A stretch of DNA of 64,000 bases from UBA4877 sp002399285 (GTDB lineage Bacteria; Bacillota; Thermoanaerobacteria; Thermoanaerobacterales; UBA4877). Every line of letters begins with the position of its first letter. The first letter of the stretch is position 1. The stretch lies in contig DAIPGN010000009.1 in assembly GCA_036771835.1 (NCBI GenBank), positions 1 to 64,000 on the forward strand. Reading direction: 5' to 3'. The translations under genes and the position numbers were made by a program. The notes beneath the pieces are model-generated. The model saw only the letters and a program-made list of their open reading frames with translations. It searched no databases and was not told the DNA's origin. Below, piece by piece: positions 50,434 through 59,554 of this stretch.

Positions 50434-51796
50434 AGGAATAAGGGGCAGGCTGGTGACCACCTATATCCTTCTTGCCATCACAGCCATAGCCCTGGTGGAG
50501 GGCGTCATGGCCGAATGGGTCTGGCAGTACTATATCGGGAACATAAAGGAGGTTCTCATACAGCAGGCCCAGCTGGCCGACAATTTCTTTAAGAACTATA
50601 TGGAAAACAGCGACCTTATCTATGTGGCACAGGACATTTCCGAGGACTTTGCCCAGGTCTCCAATGCCGAGGTGCAGGTCACCAACAACTCGGGAGTCGT
50701 GCTGGGAGATTCCATAGGCAATTTCCGCTATGTGGAGACGCAGGACATTATCGATGCAAAGAAGGGCGGCCTGGGGGTGTTCCAGGGGGATTATTTCGAT
50801 ACCGGCGAAAACGTCATGGCAGTATCCTCGCCGCTGCTCAAGGGCGGCAAGGTGGTGGGCATGATACGCTTTGTGACGTCGCTGAACGGCGTGGAGGACG
50901 TTATGCACCGCGTCATGGTCCTGTTCACGGAAGTGGGAATAGCGGTGGTGGCCATAGTCGCGATGGTGGGGATATTCATTTCAGGCACGCTCACCCGCCC
51001 GCTGAAGGAAATAACCGAGGCGGCAAGGGAGATAAGCGGCGGTGATTTCACGGTCAGGCTGAACAAGAGGTATGACGACGAGGTCGGCACGCTGGCGGAG
51101 ACGCTAAACCAGACTGCCATCGAGCTGGGCAAGCTGGATACCATGAAGAATGATTTCATAAGCTCCGTCTCCCATGAGATAAGGACCCCACTCACATCTA
51201 TCAAGGGGTGGGCGGTTACCCTGAAGGAAGATTCGGACGAGGAACTTATGGAGAAGGGCCTGGACATAATAGAGAAGGAGACGGACAGGCTCACGGCGCT
51301 GGTGAACAGGCTGCTGGATTTCAGCCGCCTGGAGTCGGGCAACATGTCCCTCGCCGTTTCGCCGGTGGATATAAAAAACCTCATAATCTCCACGGCGGAC
51401 CAGATAAGGCCGCGGGCTCAGCGGCAGGGCATAACCTTGGATGTGGATGCGGACGACATCCCGGCCATAAAGGGAGATATCAACAAGCTGAAACAGGTGC
51501 TGATAAATATTCTGGATAACTCCCTCAAATTTACCGACGAGGGAGGGAGAATAAGGATATATGCGGAAAAGACTCCGGACAAGGTGAGGATAGTCATAGA
51601 GGATACCGGACGGGGCATACCGGAGGGCGATCTGGAGCACATCACCGAGAAGTTTTACACCGCGCAGGCCAAGGGCTCGGGCAGCGGTCTCGGCCTGGCC
51701 ATATCGAGGGAACTGATCGAGCTCCACGGGGGGACCATGAGCATCAAGAGCAGACCGGGTGAGGGCACGTCTGTCATGATAGAGCTTCCCGCCTGA
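50426..51796 (+). CDS. Membrane sensor histidine kinase
   Basis: Partner kinase of about 456 residues. Two membrane helices (about 12-30 and 160-188) frame a 130-residue extracytoplasmic sensor; then HAMP (TRPLKEITEAAREISGGDFT), HisKA with FISSVSHEIRTPLTSIKGWA and HATPase motifs (ILDNSLKFTDEGG, DTGRGIPEGDLEHI, GSGSGLGLAISRELIELHGG). The overall type is PhoR/WalK-like. The signal is unknown. The second of two ATGs at 50426 is best spaced from GGAGG. Confidence 0.94.
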   Translation: MFKGIRGRLVTTYILLAITAIALVEGVMAEWVWQYYIGNIKEVLIQQAQLADNFFKNYMENSDLIYVAQDISEDFAQVSNAEVQVTNNSGVVLGDSIGNFRYVETQDIIDAKKGGLGVFQGDYFDTGENVMAVSSPLLKGGKVVGMIRFVTSLNGVEDVMHRVMVLFTEVGIAVVAIVAMVGIFISGTLTRPLKEITEAAREISGGDFTVRLNKRYDDEVGTLAETLNQTAIELGKLDTMKNDFISSVSHEIRTPLTSIKGWAVTLKEDSDEELMEKGLDIIEKETDRLTALVNRLLDFSRLESGNMSLAVSPVDIKNLIISTADQIRPRAQRQGITLDVDADDIPAIKGDINKLKQVLINILDNSLKFTDEGGRIRIYAEKTPDKVRIVIEDTGRGIPEGDLEHITEKFYTAQAKGSGSGLGLAISRELIELHGGTMSIKSRPGEGTSVMIELPA

Positions 51797-51797
51797 A

Positions 51798-51855
51798 CTT
51801 AACCAGTTTTTTACTGAATCTTAACTCTTATTTAACCCATAATTTTGGGTATAGT
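51798..51855 (+). promoter_or_regulatory. Four phased PhoB-like boxes and -10 element
   Basis: CTTAACC (51798), TTTTACT (51809), CTTAACT (51820) and TTTAACC (51831) start exactly 11 bases apart: heptamer plus 4-base spacer, the architecture of pho boxes. A TATAGT -10 at 51850-51855 is correctly placed downstream with no good -35, so activation by the adjacent response regulator is inferred. Confidence 0.8.
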
Positions 51856-51909
51856 GCTAATATGTGATAGTAGATGTTTCGATCATAGTATAGAAGCGGG
51901 AGGGATAAC

Positions 51910-53904
51910 ATGAATAAAAGGCTGATAGGCCTGGCGTTATCTTTGATCATGATATTGACGGCGGGATGTTCCAGCATACCGATGCCCGGCGCCACCATGA
52001 AGCCGCCGTCCGCGCCTGAGGCAAAGAACGGAGAGCTGCAGGACTACAAACAGGTGGTCGCGGACTATCTTCCCGCGGGAGCGAAGCTGGAGGACGTCAA
52101 CAACACCTCAGTATATCCCGTGGATGTGGACGGGGATTCGGCCTTCGAATATCTGGCCACTTACAGGCTGGACGAGAGCAGGGTAGGAGCGTTTCTTTTA
52201 AAGAAGAGCGGCAGCGACTATAAGATAGTCTGGACCGACGTGGGCAAGGGATATGGGTTCGACACCGTCAAGATAGCGGACGTGACGGGGGACGGCCTTA
52301 ACGATATACTCATAGGCTGGACCATAGGCGCGTCGGCCGGCAACGCGCTGGACGTGCTTTCATGGAGAAACAATACGCTGCAAAATATATACAGGACGTC
52401 CTATCACAGGATAGACGTGCAGGATATGGAGGGCTATTACGGCAAGGACGACGTTGCGGAGATAGCTCTGTGGACCAAGGATACCGGCGAGGCCTACGAT
52501 GTGCAGGTGATGCGGTGGAACGAAAGGGATAAGGATTTCGAGAGCGCGCCCGACGTGTATCAGGCTTATTATCCGGGAGTTGTGCAGAAGGTCAAGGCGG
52601 CATCCGACGCCCGCTTTTATTGGTACTATCTTGGCATCGCCCAATACCGGGCGGGGCAGTATGAGGATGCTTTGGACTCGGTAGCTTCCGGTGAAAAGCT
52701 GCCCGGCGGCTATCCCGGAGACGCTGAGTTTTCCCTTCTTAAAGCGGATATCCTGAGGGATACGGACAAACTGGAACAGGCTTCCCATATCTATGACGGG
52801 CTGCTGTCCGCCGATAAGCCCGCGGACACGGCGTCTCCCGTGCGCATCACCGCGATGGCCTATTTCGGCAAGGGCGAGATATGCAGGATAAAGGGAGATT
52901 ATGACACCGCGGAAGAGTATTATAAGAAGGCTCAGAGCAAGTCTATGGAGATAGAATTCAGGAGAGCTATCAACAGGCTGCCTGTGTACAAAACTGTGGA
53001 TACTGTGGAAAACTACTTTAAAAACCTAAATTCGGGAAACTTTAATGGGGAAAAGTTTGTGGAATGGGCAAGGGAAAATAATATCACATTATCCTACAAG
53101 GATGTCAAGACGAATGTGAACGGAATAAGACGGGTGGTATTCGTAGACTACCTGAGCGAGGACCTGATGAAGGCCCACGAGGTGTTCTGGTGGGACAGGG
53201 GGACCCTCAAAAAGCAGCTGGCATTTTCCAACGAGTTCTCGCCTGAAGACGTATTTACATTGGCGGTACAGGACTGCAGGATAGTGCGCGGGAGCGATAA
53301 TTCCACGGAGGCGGGGGTCGTTGTGGAAACGTCATACCTCGGCAAGACTGCGCCCAGTCCCTATTATGGACTGCTCAGGCTCACCGACGATCATTGGAAG
53401 CTTGTATGGCGTCCTCCCGTATACAAATGGAGGAATAGCCACGCGACGGTCAAGATCAGCGGGTCGGGACTGAAGGAGTTAATACTCAAGGGAGACTCGG
53501 CGAGGACGAACGATGGCAAGAACCGCATATTCAACGAGAAGGGCGGCGCGCCCCGCCGTCATTTTGAAGATATCTGGCAGAGGGACGGAGACAGCTACAA
53601 GCTCACGGATTATGAATCCATACCGTCGGCCTACAATACCTTGGTCGAGTTTATATACAGCCTCTCAACGGATGATGAAGCTGCGGCCAAGGACCTGGTG
53701 GCCGATACGGCTTTGATAGAAAAGGCGAAACAGCTTAAGCTCATACAGCCCGATCTGAGCGGACGCTGGATGCTGAAGACGGCGGACGCAGATGCGGAAA
53801 CGGAGGGACCGTTCACAATAACCGGCGGCCCCGCGGACGGCATCACCTTTACCTTCGAGCAGCAAGGGCAGAAATGGCTGATAAAGGATATAATCAAAAA
53901 ATAA
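51910..53904 (+). CDS. Lipoprotein with VCBS-like and TPR-like repeats
   Basis: A 664-residue lipoprotein, lipobox LTAGCSS. The N-terminal half contains calcium-site-like motifs (VDVDGDSAFEYLATY, ADVTGDGLNDILIGW), as in FG-GAP/VCBS proteins; residues about 230-340 look like tetratricopeptide repeats (YLGIAQYRAGQYEDALDSVA, KGDYDTAEEYYKKAQ). The rest is unassigned. It follows the two-component genes and the phased boxes, so it is probably a regulon member exposed on the outer face of the membrane. Biological role unknown. Confidence 0.8.
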   Translation: MNKRLIGLALSLIMILTAGCSSIPMPGATMKPPSAPEAKNGELQDYKQVVADYLPAGAKLEDVNNTSVYPVDVDGDSAFEYLATYRLDESRVGAFLLKKSGSDYKIVWTDVGKGYGFDTVKIADVTGDGLNDILIGWTIGASAGNALDVLSWRNNTLQNIYRTSYHRIDVQDMEGYYGKDDVAEIALWTKDTGEAYDVQVMRWNERDKDFESAPDVYQAYYPGVVQKVKAASDARFYWYYLGIAQYRAGQYEDALDSVASGEKLPGGYPGDAEFSLLKADILRDTDKLEQASHIYDGLLSADKPADTASPVRITAMAYFGKGEICRIKGDYDTAEEYYKKAQSKSMEIEFRRAINRLPVYKTVDTVENYFKNLNSGNFNGEKFVEWARENNITLSYKDVKTNVNGIRRVVFVDYLSEDLMKAHEVFWWDRGTLKKQLAFSNEFSPEDVFTLAVQDCRIVRGSDNSTEAGVVVETSYLGKTAPSPYYGLLRLTDDHWKLVWRPPVYKWRNSHATVKISGSGLKELILKGDSARTNDGKNRIFNEKGGAPRRHFEDIWQRDGDSYKLTDYESIPSAYNTLVEFIYSLSTDDEAAAKDLVADTALIEKAKQLKLIQPDLSGRWMLKTADADAETEGPFTITGGPADGITFTFEQQGQKWLIKDIIKK

Positions 53905-53946
53905 GCATCATTTTGCAGGAAGGCGCTTTATGAGCCGATATACGAT

Positions 53947-53975
53947 TTGTAAGCCTGCCTTGGGAATGATATAAT
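53947..53975 (+). promoter_or_regulatory. Candidate promoter of the SLH-like protein gene
   Basis: TTGTAA (53947-53952), 17 bases, perfect TATAAT (53970-53975), 35 bases before the start codon. Confidence 0.65.
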
Positions 53976-54009
53976 GGATATATCAATAATTTGACAAGGG
54001 AGGTTAATT

Positions 54010-55209
54010 ATGAAAAGAATACTATCTACGGCGCTGGTCGTACTTATGGTACTGTCGCTGCCTGTGGCGGCAATGGCGCAGCAGCCGGCGGCGATTACAA
54101 AGGGCGAGTTTGTCAGGCTGCTCTTCGACAAGACGGCAACCGATCTGGGAGGAATGACATACGGAGATTACGCATCTAAAAACGGGATCTTGATAGGCGG
54201 AGGCAGCGGTTCTCTGGGACTGGACGATCCGCTGACATACGGCACCGCGGGGATAATCCTTTCGCGGTATATGGGCTTTTCCTCTTTTGACGCCCAGGTC
54301 ACTGCGGCGTCGGAGTACGCGCATGCTGCGGAATATGGACTGCTGCCTGAGAATGCTGAGGCAAACGCAGCCGTTACACAGGAGTCCGCCGAGAGTATCG
54401 TAAGCGGCCTTGCTGCAAACATGGAAAGCGCGAGGGAGTTTGTAAACCATTCCAATGAGCAGACGACGGATAAATTTAGATTCGATATCGATATGTCGAT
54501 GCAGGTATTGAGCGACGGCAAGACTGCGGATATGCCGGCGCAGATGTCAATGAATGCGGTCACCAAGACGGAGGTCGATCTGAATACCGGGATACATCAG
54601 ATTGTGACGAGCAGTATGGAAGGCGCGGATCAGAGCGCGATCGAGGAGTACATCCTGAAGGACGGCATATATGCAAAGGCCGCGGACAAAGACGGCAAAG
54701 AGACATGGACCGTCTTAAAGGGCCTGGCCATGCCCGACCTCAAACAGCAGACGGAGATAAGCCCCGAACAGACGAAGGGCATGGATAAGTACGTCACCTA
54801 CAGGGATATGGGAGAAGTGGTCGTAGACGGGCAAAAGCTCAGGAGGATCGACGCGTTTTTGAACATAAAGGACATGAACTATGTGGATCAGGCGCTCGAT
54901 ATGGCCGGCATGGGAGATACGATGAAGGAACTGCTGCAGGGTCAGAATGCCGGCGACATGTTCAGGGGAATGTACGGCAAGATAGTCTACTATATAGATC
55001 CTGAGACGAACCTCGTTAAAAGCGCAGACATACAGGAGAGGGTAGACTTCAATCCGGACTTCAAGGTGTCGGACCAGCCGATATCCATAACTTCCGAGCA
55101 GATCTTGTTAAAGGCCAAGTACTATGACTACAACAGCGACGATATAAAGATAGAGCTTCCCGACGAGGCGAAGAACGCCGAAGTAATAGATATGACGAAG
55201 CAGATGTAG
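54010..55209 (+). CDS. Exported protein with SLH-like N-terminus
   Basis: Secreted protein of 399 residues with a clear signal peptide (LSLPVAAMAQ cleavage region). Residues about 28-140 resemble S-layer homology modules: ITKGEFVRLLFDKTATDLGG, ASKNGILIGGG and LTYGTAGIILSRYMGF, which would bind cell-wall polymer. The remainder (about 155-399) resembles lipoprotein-like antiparallel-sheet proteins such as DUF6612/LolA-like folds, with repeated DM...MSMNAVTKT patterns; this part is tentative. Strong SD GGGAGG. Confidence 0.75.
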   Translation: MKRILSTALVVLMVLSLPVAAMAQQPAAITKGEFVRLLFDKTATDLGGMTYGDYASKNGILIGGGSGSLGLDDPLTYGTAGIILSRYMGFSSFDAQVTAASEYAHAAEYGLLPENAEANAAVTQESAESIVSGLAANMESAREFVNHSNEQTTDKFRFDIDMSMQVLSDGKTADMPAQMSMNAVTKTEVDLNTGIHQIVTSSMEGADQSAIEEYILKDGIYAKAADKDGKETWTVLKGLAMPDLKQQTEISPEQTKGMDKYVTYRDMGEVVVDGQKLRRIDAFLNIKDMNYVDQALDMAGMGDTMKELLQGQNAGDMFRGMYGKIVYYIDPETNLVKSADIQERVDFNPDFKVSDQPISITSEQILLKAKYYDYNSDDIKIELPDEAKNAEVIDMTKQM

Positions 55210-55238
55210 ACTGGGGAAACAATTAAAACATAAAAAGG

Positions 55239-55276
55239 TGGCGTCAATCGGTATGTATGATTGGCGCCATTTTTTT
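55239..55276. terminator. Terminator between convergent genes
   Basis: TGGCGTCAATC (55239-55249) with GATTGGCGCCA (55259-55269, one G-U), then TTTTTTTATT on the plus strand; TTTTTATG-like sequence on the minus side makes it usable in both directions. Confidence 0.88.
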
Positions 55277-55294
55277 ATTGCAGCCCAGTTTGCA

Positions 55295-56188
55295 TCACGG
55301 TCTTGCCGTATCGGCACTGATGCGGTGCAGTTTGGTCGCGCAGGGCAGATCACCGGCATGGGAATAATCGCTGTCGTAGATCAAATCGGCACAATAGACC
55401 AGCGAGGCTCCGTTTAAAGTGAAGCGGCGGTAATTTGCCTCCGGCAGCGGATAATGCTCATCGGCGGGAGAGTAGCTCGGGGACGAGCAGTCGCTGCTCC
55501 CTTCCGCGCCGCTTAGTACCGCCTGCGCCGCCTCCATATACCTGTCTATCCAATCCGCTCCGATAGGCGCTCCGTTATGGCCCGGGCAGATAAGATCGAA
55601 ATCCTTGCGGAAGCCCGCCAGTTTTTTAAGAGCCCTCAGGCAGGTCTCCACCGTGGAAGCGGGCCGCGAATGGAACTGCCCCGGTTTTTCGGCGTATCCC
55701 GGCAGCAGAAGTACCTGTCCCGAATCCACTTCGTCCCCGGGGAAAAGAAGCCTGCGGCCGGCGTCAAGCACGGCTATGCTGCCCGGGGCATGGCAGTCCA
55801 GTTTGATGATTTGCAGCGGCCGGTTCCCCGGGTCTATTATGTCTTCGTCGCCGACGAAGCTGTATTCATAATCCAGAGGATAGTCCTGCGCGGCCTGGCC
55901 CATGGTGTTTTTGGCGCTTCTGGAGGTCTCCTCCGTCAGATATACCGTATCAAAAAATCCGTTCCCTCCGGTATGGTCAAAATGGCTGTGGGTATTTATG
56001 ACAGCCCTGACCGGAAGCGGCGTCAGGCTTTGGGCGAAGGCCCGGATGTCATGGACGGAGCAGCCTGCGTCGATCATGACCGCTTCCCGGTCACCGGCCA
56101 ATAAAAAGCGGTCGCAGCTGTCTCCGCCGCCGCTGATCATCCATGTGCCGGGCCTTAGTTTTTGCGCGCTGAAATTTTGCTCGATCAT
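55295..56188 (-). CDS. Metallo-beta-lactamase-fold hydrolase
   Basis: MBL-fold protein of 297 residues with the dizinc motif NTHSHFDHTGG (about 86-96), a further His in DCHAPGSIAVLD, LLFPGDEVDS (bridging Asp) and the final His in ICPGHNGAP. It probably hydrolyses a small ester or thioester; glyoxalase-II-like activity is possible. It is the last gene of the minus-strand run that begins with the mannose-type PTS, 20 bases after the MATE gene, so it may be part of the same transcript. Confidence 0.88.
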   Translation of the reverse strand: MIEQNFSAQKLRPGTWMISGGGDSCDRFLLAGDREAVMIDAGCSVHDIRAFAQSLTPLPVRAVINTHSHFDHTGGNGFFDTVYLTEETSRSAKNTMGQAAQDYPLDYEYSFVGDEDIIDPGNRPLQIIKLDCHAPGSIAVLDAGRRLLFPGDEVDSGQVLLLPGYAEKPGQFHSRPASTVETCLRALKKLAGFRKDFDLICPGHNGAPIGADWIDRYMEAAQAVLSGAEGSSDCSSPSYSPADEHYPLPEANYRRFTLNGASLVYCADLIYDSDYSHAGDLPCATKLHRISADTARP

Positions 56189-56208
56189 TTATCTCATCCT
56201 TTCGTTTA

Positions 56209-57582
56209 TCAGGCTTTGCTCTCGGTAAAATTACGCCGCCATTTTCCGCTGCGGATGCGTGCCTCGCTCGTTACGACCTTCATGATCTGATCGCTCTTGA
56301 TCAAAAAAAACACGGCCGGGACGGACAGTTTCCAGACAAAGGCGGAGAGGTAGCCCAACGGCAATATCACAGCCCAAAGGAAGATCAGATCGTTTGCCAT
56401 TGCGAACACCACATCTCCTCCTCCCCGCAGTATGCCCATCATATTCATGATCTGTACCGCGCTGAAGAAGGCGATGACCGTGCCGACCAGCATGATCTGA
56501 TCCGCATAGATCTTGGTCAGATCGCTTACCTGATAAAAATCAATGATGAAGCTTCTCATAAGGAATATCAGACCTGCGGCCAGCAATCCGACTATGATCG
56601 AAAGCCTTTGAAAATAACACCTGAGGAAGGTGAGAAGATCCTCGTTCCCCGCCCCTATAGCATTGGCGACAAGCACGCAGGCAGCGGAGGTAACGCCGCT
56701 CACCATTACGTCGGAAAGCTGATTGGCCACGCTGTAAATACTGTTTGCTGAGATGACCTCGCGCCCCATGTGTCCTAAGATCATGGAAAGCACGCTGCTT
56801 CCCAGGGCCCAGAACAGCTCGTTGCATATGACGGGGGTGCTGACGGAGAAATACGGCCGGGCCAATGATCTATCCAGTTCTTTAAGCTTATGCGGCCGAA
56901 TTTTAAGTTTGTCCTCGCGGAAACAGACGAACCATAGGATCAGGCCGAATTCGCATATCCTGGCGATCAGCGTAGCTATGGCGGCTCCGCTTATTCCGAA
57001 AGAGAAGCCTGCGAAACTCCCGAAGAGAAACAGCCAGTTAAGTACGGCCTTTACGATCAGTGCCAGCCATGCCCCGGCCATGCCGATCTTTACGGTGTGA
57101 ACGGCCTGCAGCACGCCCGTTGTCACGGTCGAAAGCGTATAAAACAGGTAAGAAAGCGCCGATATGCGCAGATAGCCTATTCCCTCCGCGATAATTTCGC
57201 CGTCATTCGTGAAAAGCCTTAATATCTGGCCGGGGAAGATGACCCCCGCCGCGGTGATGGCCAGTGCAAAGATGGCCGCCATCCGATAGGTATATGCCAG
57301 CACCTTGTGGATGGAGTCTACGTCTCCCTTGCCCCAGAACTGCGCCGCAAGTACATTGGAACCGGATGCGATACCGGCCGAAACCAGCGTGACGATCATA
57401 AAGACCTGATTGCTGAGGGAAGCGACGGAAAGGGGAACTTCCCCCAGCTGACCGAGCATAAGGGTATCGAGCAGGTTAACAAGAAAACTGACTATACTTT
57501 GCGCAGCCAGCGGCAGAGCGATCGAGACGGTCATCCTAGTTATCCGGCTGCCGTCCAAGCTGTCTTGGTTCATGGGCATCAA
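56209..57582 (-). CDS. MATE-family multidrug/cation antiporter
   Basis: Twelve-helix membrane exporter of 457 residues with the MATE pattern: ALPLAAQSIVSFLVNLLDTL at helix 1, NVLAAQFWGKGD, and the second half starting PVICNELFWALGSSVLS. It exports organic cations or metabolites using an ion gradient. TTG at 57582 or ATG at 57579; the start overlaps the SIS-gene stop, showing translational coupling. That coupling suggests a role in the same pathway rather than random adjacency. Confidence 0.92.
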   Translation of the reverse strand: MMPMNQDSLDGSRITRMTVSIALPLAAQSIVSFLVNLLDTLMLGQLGEVPLSVASLSNQVFMIVTLVSAGIASGSNVLAAQFWGKGDVDSIHKVLAYTYRMAAIFALAITAAGVIFPGQILRLFTNDGEIIAEGIGYLRISALSYLFYTLSTVTTGVLQAVHTVKIGMAGAWLALIVKAVLNWLFLFGSFAGFSFGISGAAIATLIARICEFGLILWFVCFREDKLKIRPHKLKELDRSLARPYFSVSTPVICNELFWALGSSVLSMILGHMGREVISANSIYSVANQLSDVMVSGVTSAACVLVANAIGAGNEDLLTFLRCYFQRLSIIVGLLAAGLIFLMRSFIIDFYQVSDLTKIYADQIMLVGTVIAFFSAVQIMNMMGILRGGGDVVFAMANDLIFLWAVILPLGYLSAFVWKLSVPAVFFLIKSDQIMKVVTSEARIRSGKWRRNFTESKA

Positions 57583-58658
57583 TTATTATCCTCGCCGTGG
57601 GTGACAAAATACCGCTCCATAAGCTCATGGTGCTGCGGTGCCATGAGATCGCGCCCGCAGTCCACGGTAAGGCGGTAAATAAGCGCCTGAACGGAGCTGA
57701 TAAGTTCAAGCGCACTGAAACACCCGCCGGCTAGCTCAAGTGCCAGATCATGTTCATGGGCCGTCCGAGAGCCGATCACGAAGCCGTTTCCCATTACCTC
57801 TTCCATATAACGTCCGAGGGCGAGCGCCTTGTCGTTTTCTCTGCCTCCGTCATTCAAAACTATTACGCAGTGGCTGGCGTTATAGCCGTAGTTGGGACCA
57901 TGAAGGCTTTCCTCCAGTTCATAGCCCATGGAGGGCTTCTGAAGTATTTCCCATCCCTTGAGCGCCGCCTCGGCAGCCACTCCGTAAAGAGAATCGGCTC
58001 CCGCAAAGATCAGGCATTCCGAACGCAGCATTTGCCACTTGTTTTGTCCGGTCCACTCCAAGGTTTTGTCTATGATATCGTCAATGCTTTTTGGAAGCTG
58101 CCCGGCAAGTTTTATCAGCGCATCGTAGTCCTCGCTGTTTACGATGCCCTTTGCAAGTCCGAGTTCAAGCCCCAGAAGCATTTGGGACATCACGGAAGAG
58201 GAATATCCTATGGTGCGCATGGGATATTCCTCATATCCGCAGCCCATATCCCAGTGACAGGGGGATTCCTTTGCCAAAGGAGTATCCGCGGATTCGGTAA
58301 TGCTGACGAAATGATATCCGAGATCCCTTACTATCTTCGCCGCATTTCTTGTTTCAATGGAGGTACCCGTCTGAGAAGTAAATACATACAGGGCGTGCGG
58401 ATTTAAACAGGCTGCGCTGTGGCAGAAATCATTCGGGACATAGACCGAGGCCCTGATGCCGGCGTACTTTTCTATAAAGCTTCTGCTTGTAAGCGCAGAG
58501 GTATTTGACGTTCCCGAGCCGACAAATATGATCTCGTCTATGGAATCCCTTTCGCCGCCGAGATAGTTTAAAAGCTGCGCTGCCCTTTCCTTGCAGCCCG
58601 CGGTGATGCCTTCTATTATTCCCGGGGTTCTTTTGATACAATCGAGCATAGTCACCAT
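57579..58658 (-). CDS. SIS-domain sugar-phosphate isomerase/deglycase
   Basis: Two-SIS-domain protein of about 359 residues, like the isomerase half of GlmS and FrlB-type fructosamine-6-phosphate deglycases. Motifs: IFVGSGTSNTSALTSRSF, YVFTSQTGTSIETRNA and ALKGWEILQKPSMGYELEES. In a mannose-family PTS operon under sigma-54 control this resembles glucoselysine/fructoselysine systems, so cleavage of a phosphorylated amino-sugar conjugate is inferred. ATG at 58658 has AAAGGAGG 8 bases upstream. Confidence 0.85.
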   Translation of the reverse strand: MVTMLDCIKRTPGIIEGITAGCKERAAQLLNYLGGERDSIDEIIFVGSGTSNTSALTSRSFIEKYAGIRASVYVPNDFCHSAACLNPHALYVFTSQTGTSIETRNAAKIVRDLGYHFVSITESADTPLAKESPCHWDMGCGYEEYPMRTIGYSSSVMSQMLLGLELGLAKGIVNSEDYDALIKLAGQLPKSIDDIIDKTLEWTGQNKWQMLRSECLIFAGADSLYGVAAEAALKGWEILQKPSMGYELEESLHGPNYGYNASHCVIVLNDGGRENDKALALGRYMEEVMGNGFVIGSRTAHEHDLALELAGGCFSALELISSVQALIYRLTVDCGRDLMAPQHHELMERYFVTHGEDNN

Positions 58659-58681
58659 ATGCATAGCCTCCTTTTAAATGA

Positions 58682-58716
58682 AAAGCATCAGTGTCGTATT
58701 ACGGTACTGATGCTTT
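58682..58716 (-). terminator. Hairpin between EIID and the SIS gene
   Basis: AAAGCATCAGT with ACTGATGCTTT (58682-58692 and 58706-58716), perfect 11 bp. The minus-strand sequence after it is TTCATTTAAA, a weak T-run. It may partly terminate or set an RNA-processing boundary, keeping PTS mRNA more abundant. Confidence 0.7.
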
Positions 58717-58732
58717 ATGGATATTTATAAGC

Positions 58733-59554
58733 TTAGAAAATTCCTATCACAGCACCGGCAACTCCCAATACTATGAGCAAAAGCATCATCCAGATCGGCT
58801 TGCCGCCCTTGCCGAGAGACTTGAAACATCCCAGAGTGAGCAGAAGCGGAAGCATCCCGGGCATTATGGAGTCCAATAAACTCTGAATCTCCAGCTTGTT
58901 TCCCTGAATAGACATTACCAAGGGGATATTGAATTTTACCATTGTGCAGGTCATAGCTCCTACCGTCATAAGACCGATAATACCCGCAGCCTTTGTGATC
59001 TGTCCCATTACTCCGCTGTCTATGGCCTTCTTGATGAAGCTGGAACCCATGCCATAGCCGATATACGTACCGTAATAACGAGGGAAGAATGCTACGAGAT
59101 TGAATAAAAGCAGGTGGATGACAGCACCGAGAATATTTCCCGTGGCAGCCAGTGAAGCGCCGATACCCAGCGTAATGACGCGCACCGCACCCCAGAATAT
59201 GGAGTCGCCGATACCGGCGAACGGGCCCATAAGGCTTACCTTTACGGTGTTTATACTGGTAGTATCAAAATTCGGGTCCTTGGAAGCTTCCTTTTCCATG
59301 GCCGCGGAAAGTCCGGTGATAAATGAACCCATGGTCGGAGTCGTATTAAAGAGTTCAAAATGGCGCTTAAGCGCGGTCTTTTGATCCTTGGGGTCTTTCC
59401 AGAAACGTTTTATAACGGGGATCATTGTGTAGACATAGCCGAGGCCCTGCATACGCTCATAGTTGTATGTCGAGCTGATCGTCATGGTGCGCCAGAAGAC
59501 CTGTTTGAGCATTTTATTATCTTCATTGCTGAGATTATATTTTTCCTTAATCAT
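58733..59554 (-). CDS. PTS mannose-family EIID
   Basis: Membrane subunit of 273 residues. Conserved features: FWRTMTISSTYNYERMQGLG, TTPTMGSFITGLSAAMEKEA, SLMGPFAGIGDSIFWGAVRV and the C-terminal hydrophobic helices. With EIIC it forms the channel. ATG at 59554 has GGAGG 9 bases upstream; an in-frame ATG 93 bases further up lies inside EIIC and is rejected. Overlaps the EIIC end by 8 bases. Confidence 0.95.
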   Translation of the reverse strand: MIKEKYNLSNEDNKMLKQVFWRTMTISSTYNYERMQGLGYVYTMIPVIKRFWKDPKDQKTALKRHFELFNTTPTMGSFITGLSAAMEKEASKDPNFDTTSINTVKVSLMGPFAGIGDSIFWGAVRVITLGIGASLAATGNILGAVIHLLLFNLVAFFPRYYGTYIGYGMGSSFIKKAIDSGVMGQITKAAGIIGLMTVGAMTCTMVKFNIPLVMSIQGNKLEIQSLLDSIMPGMLPLLLTLGCFKSLGKGGKPIWMMLLLIVLGVAGAVIGIF

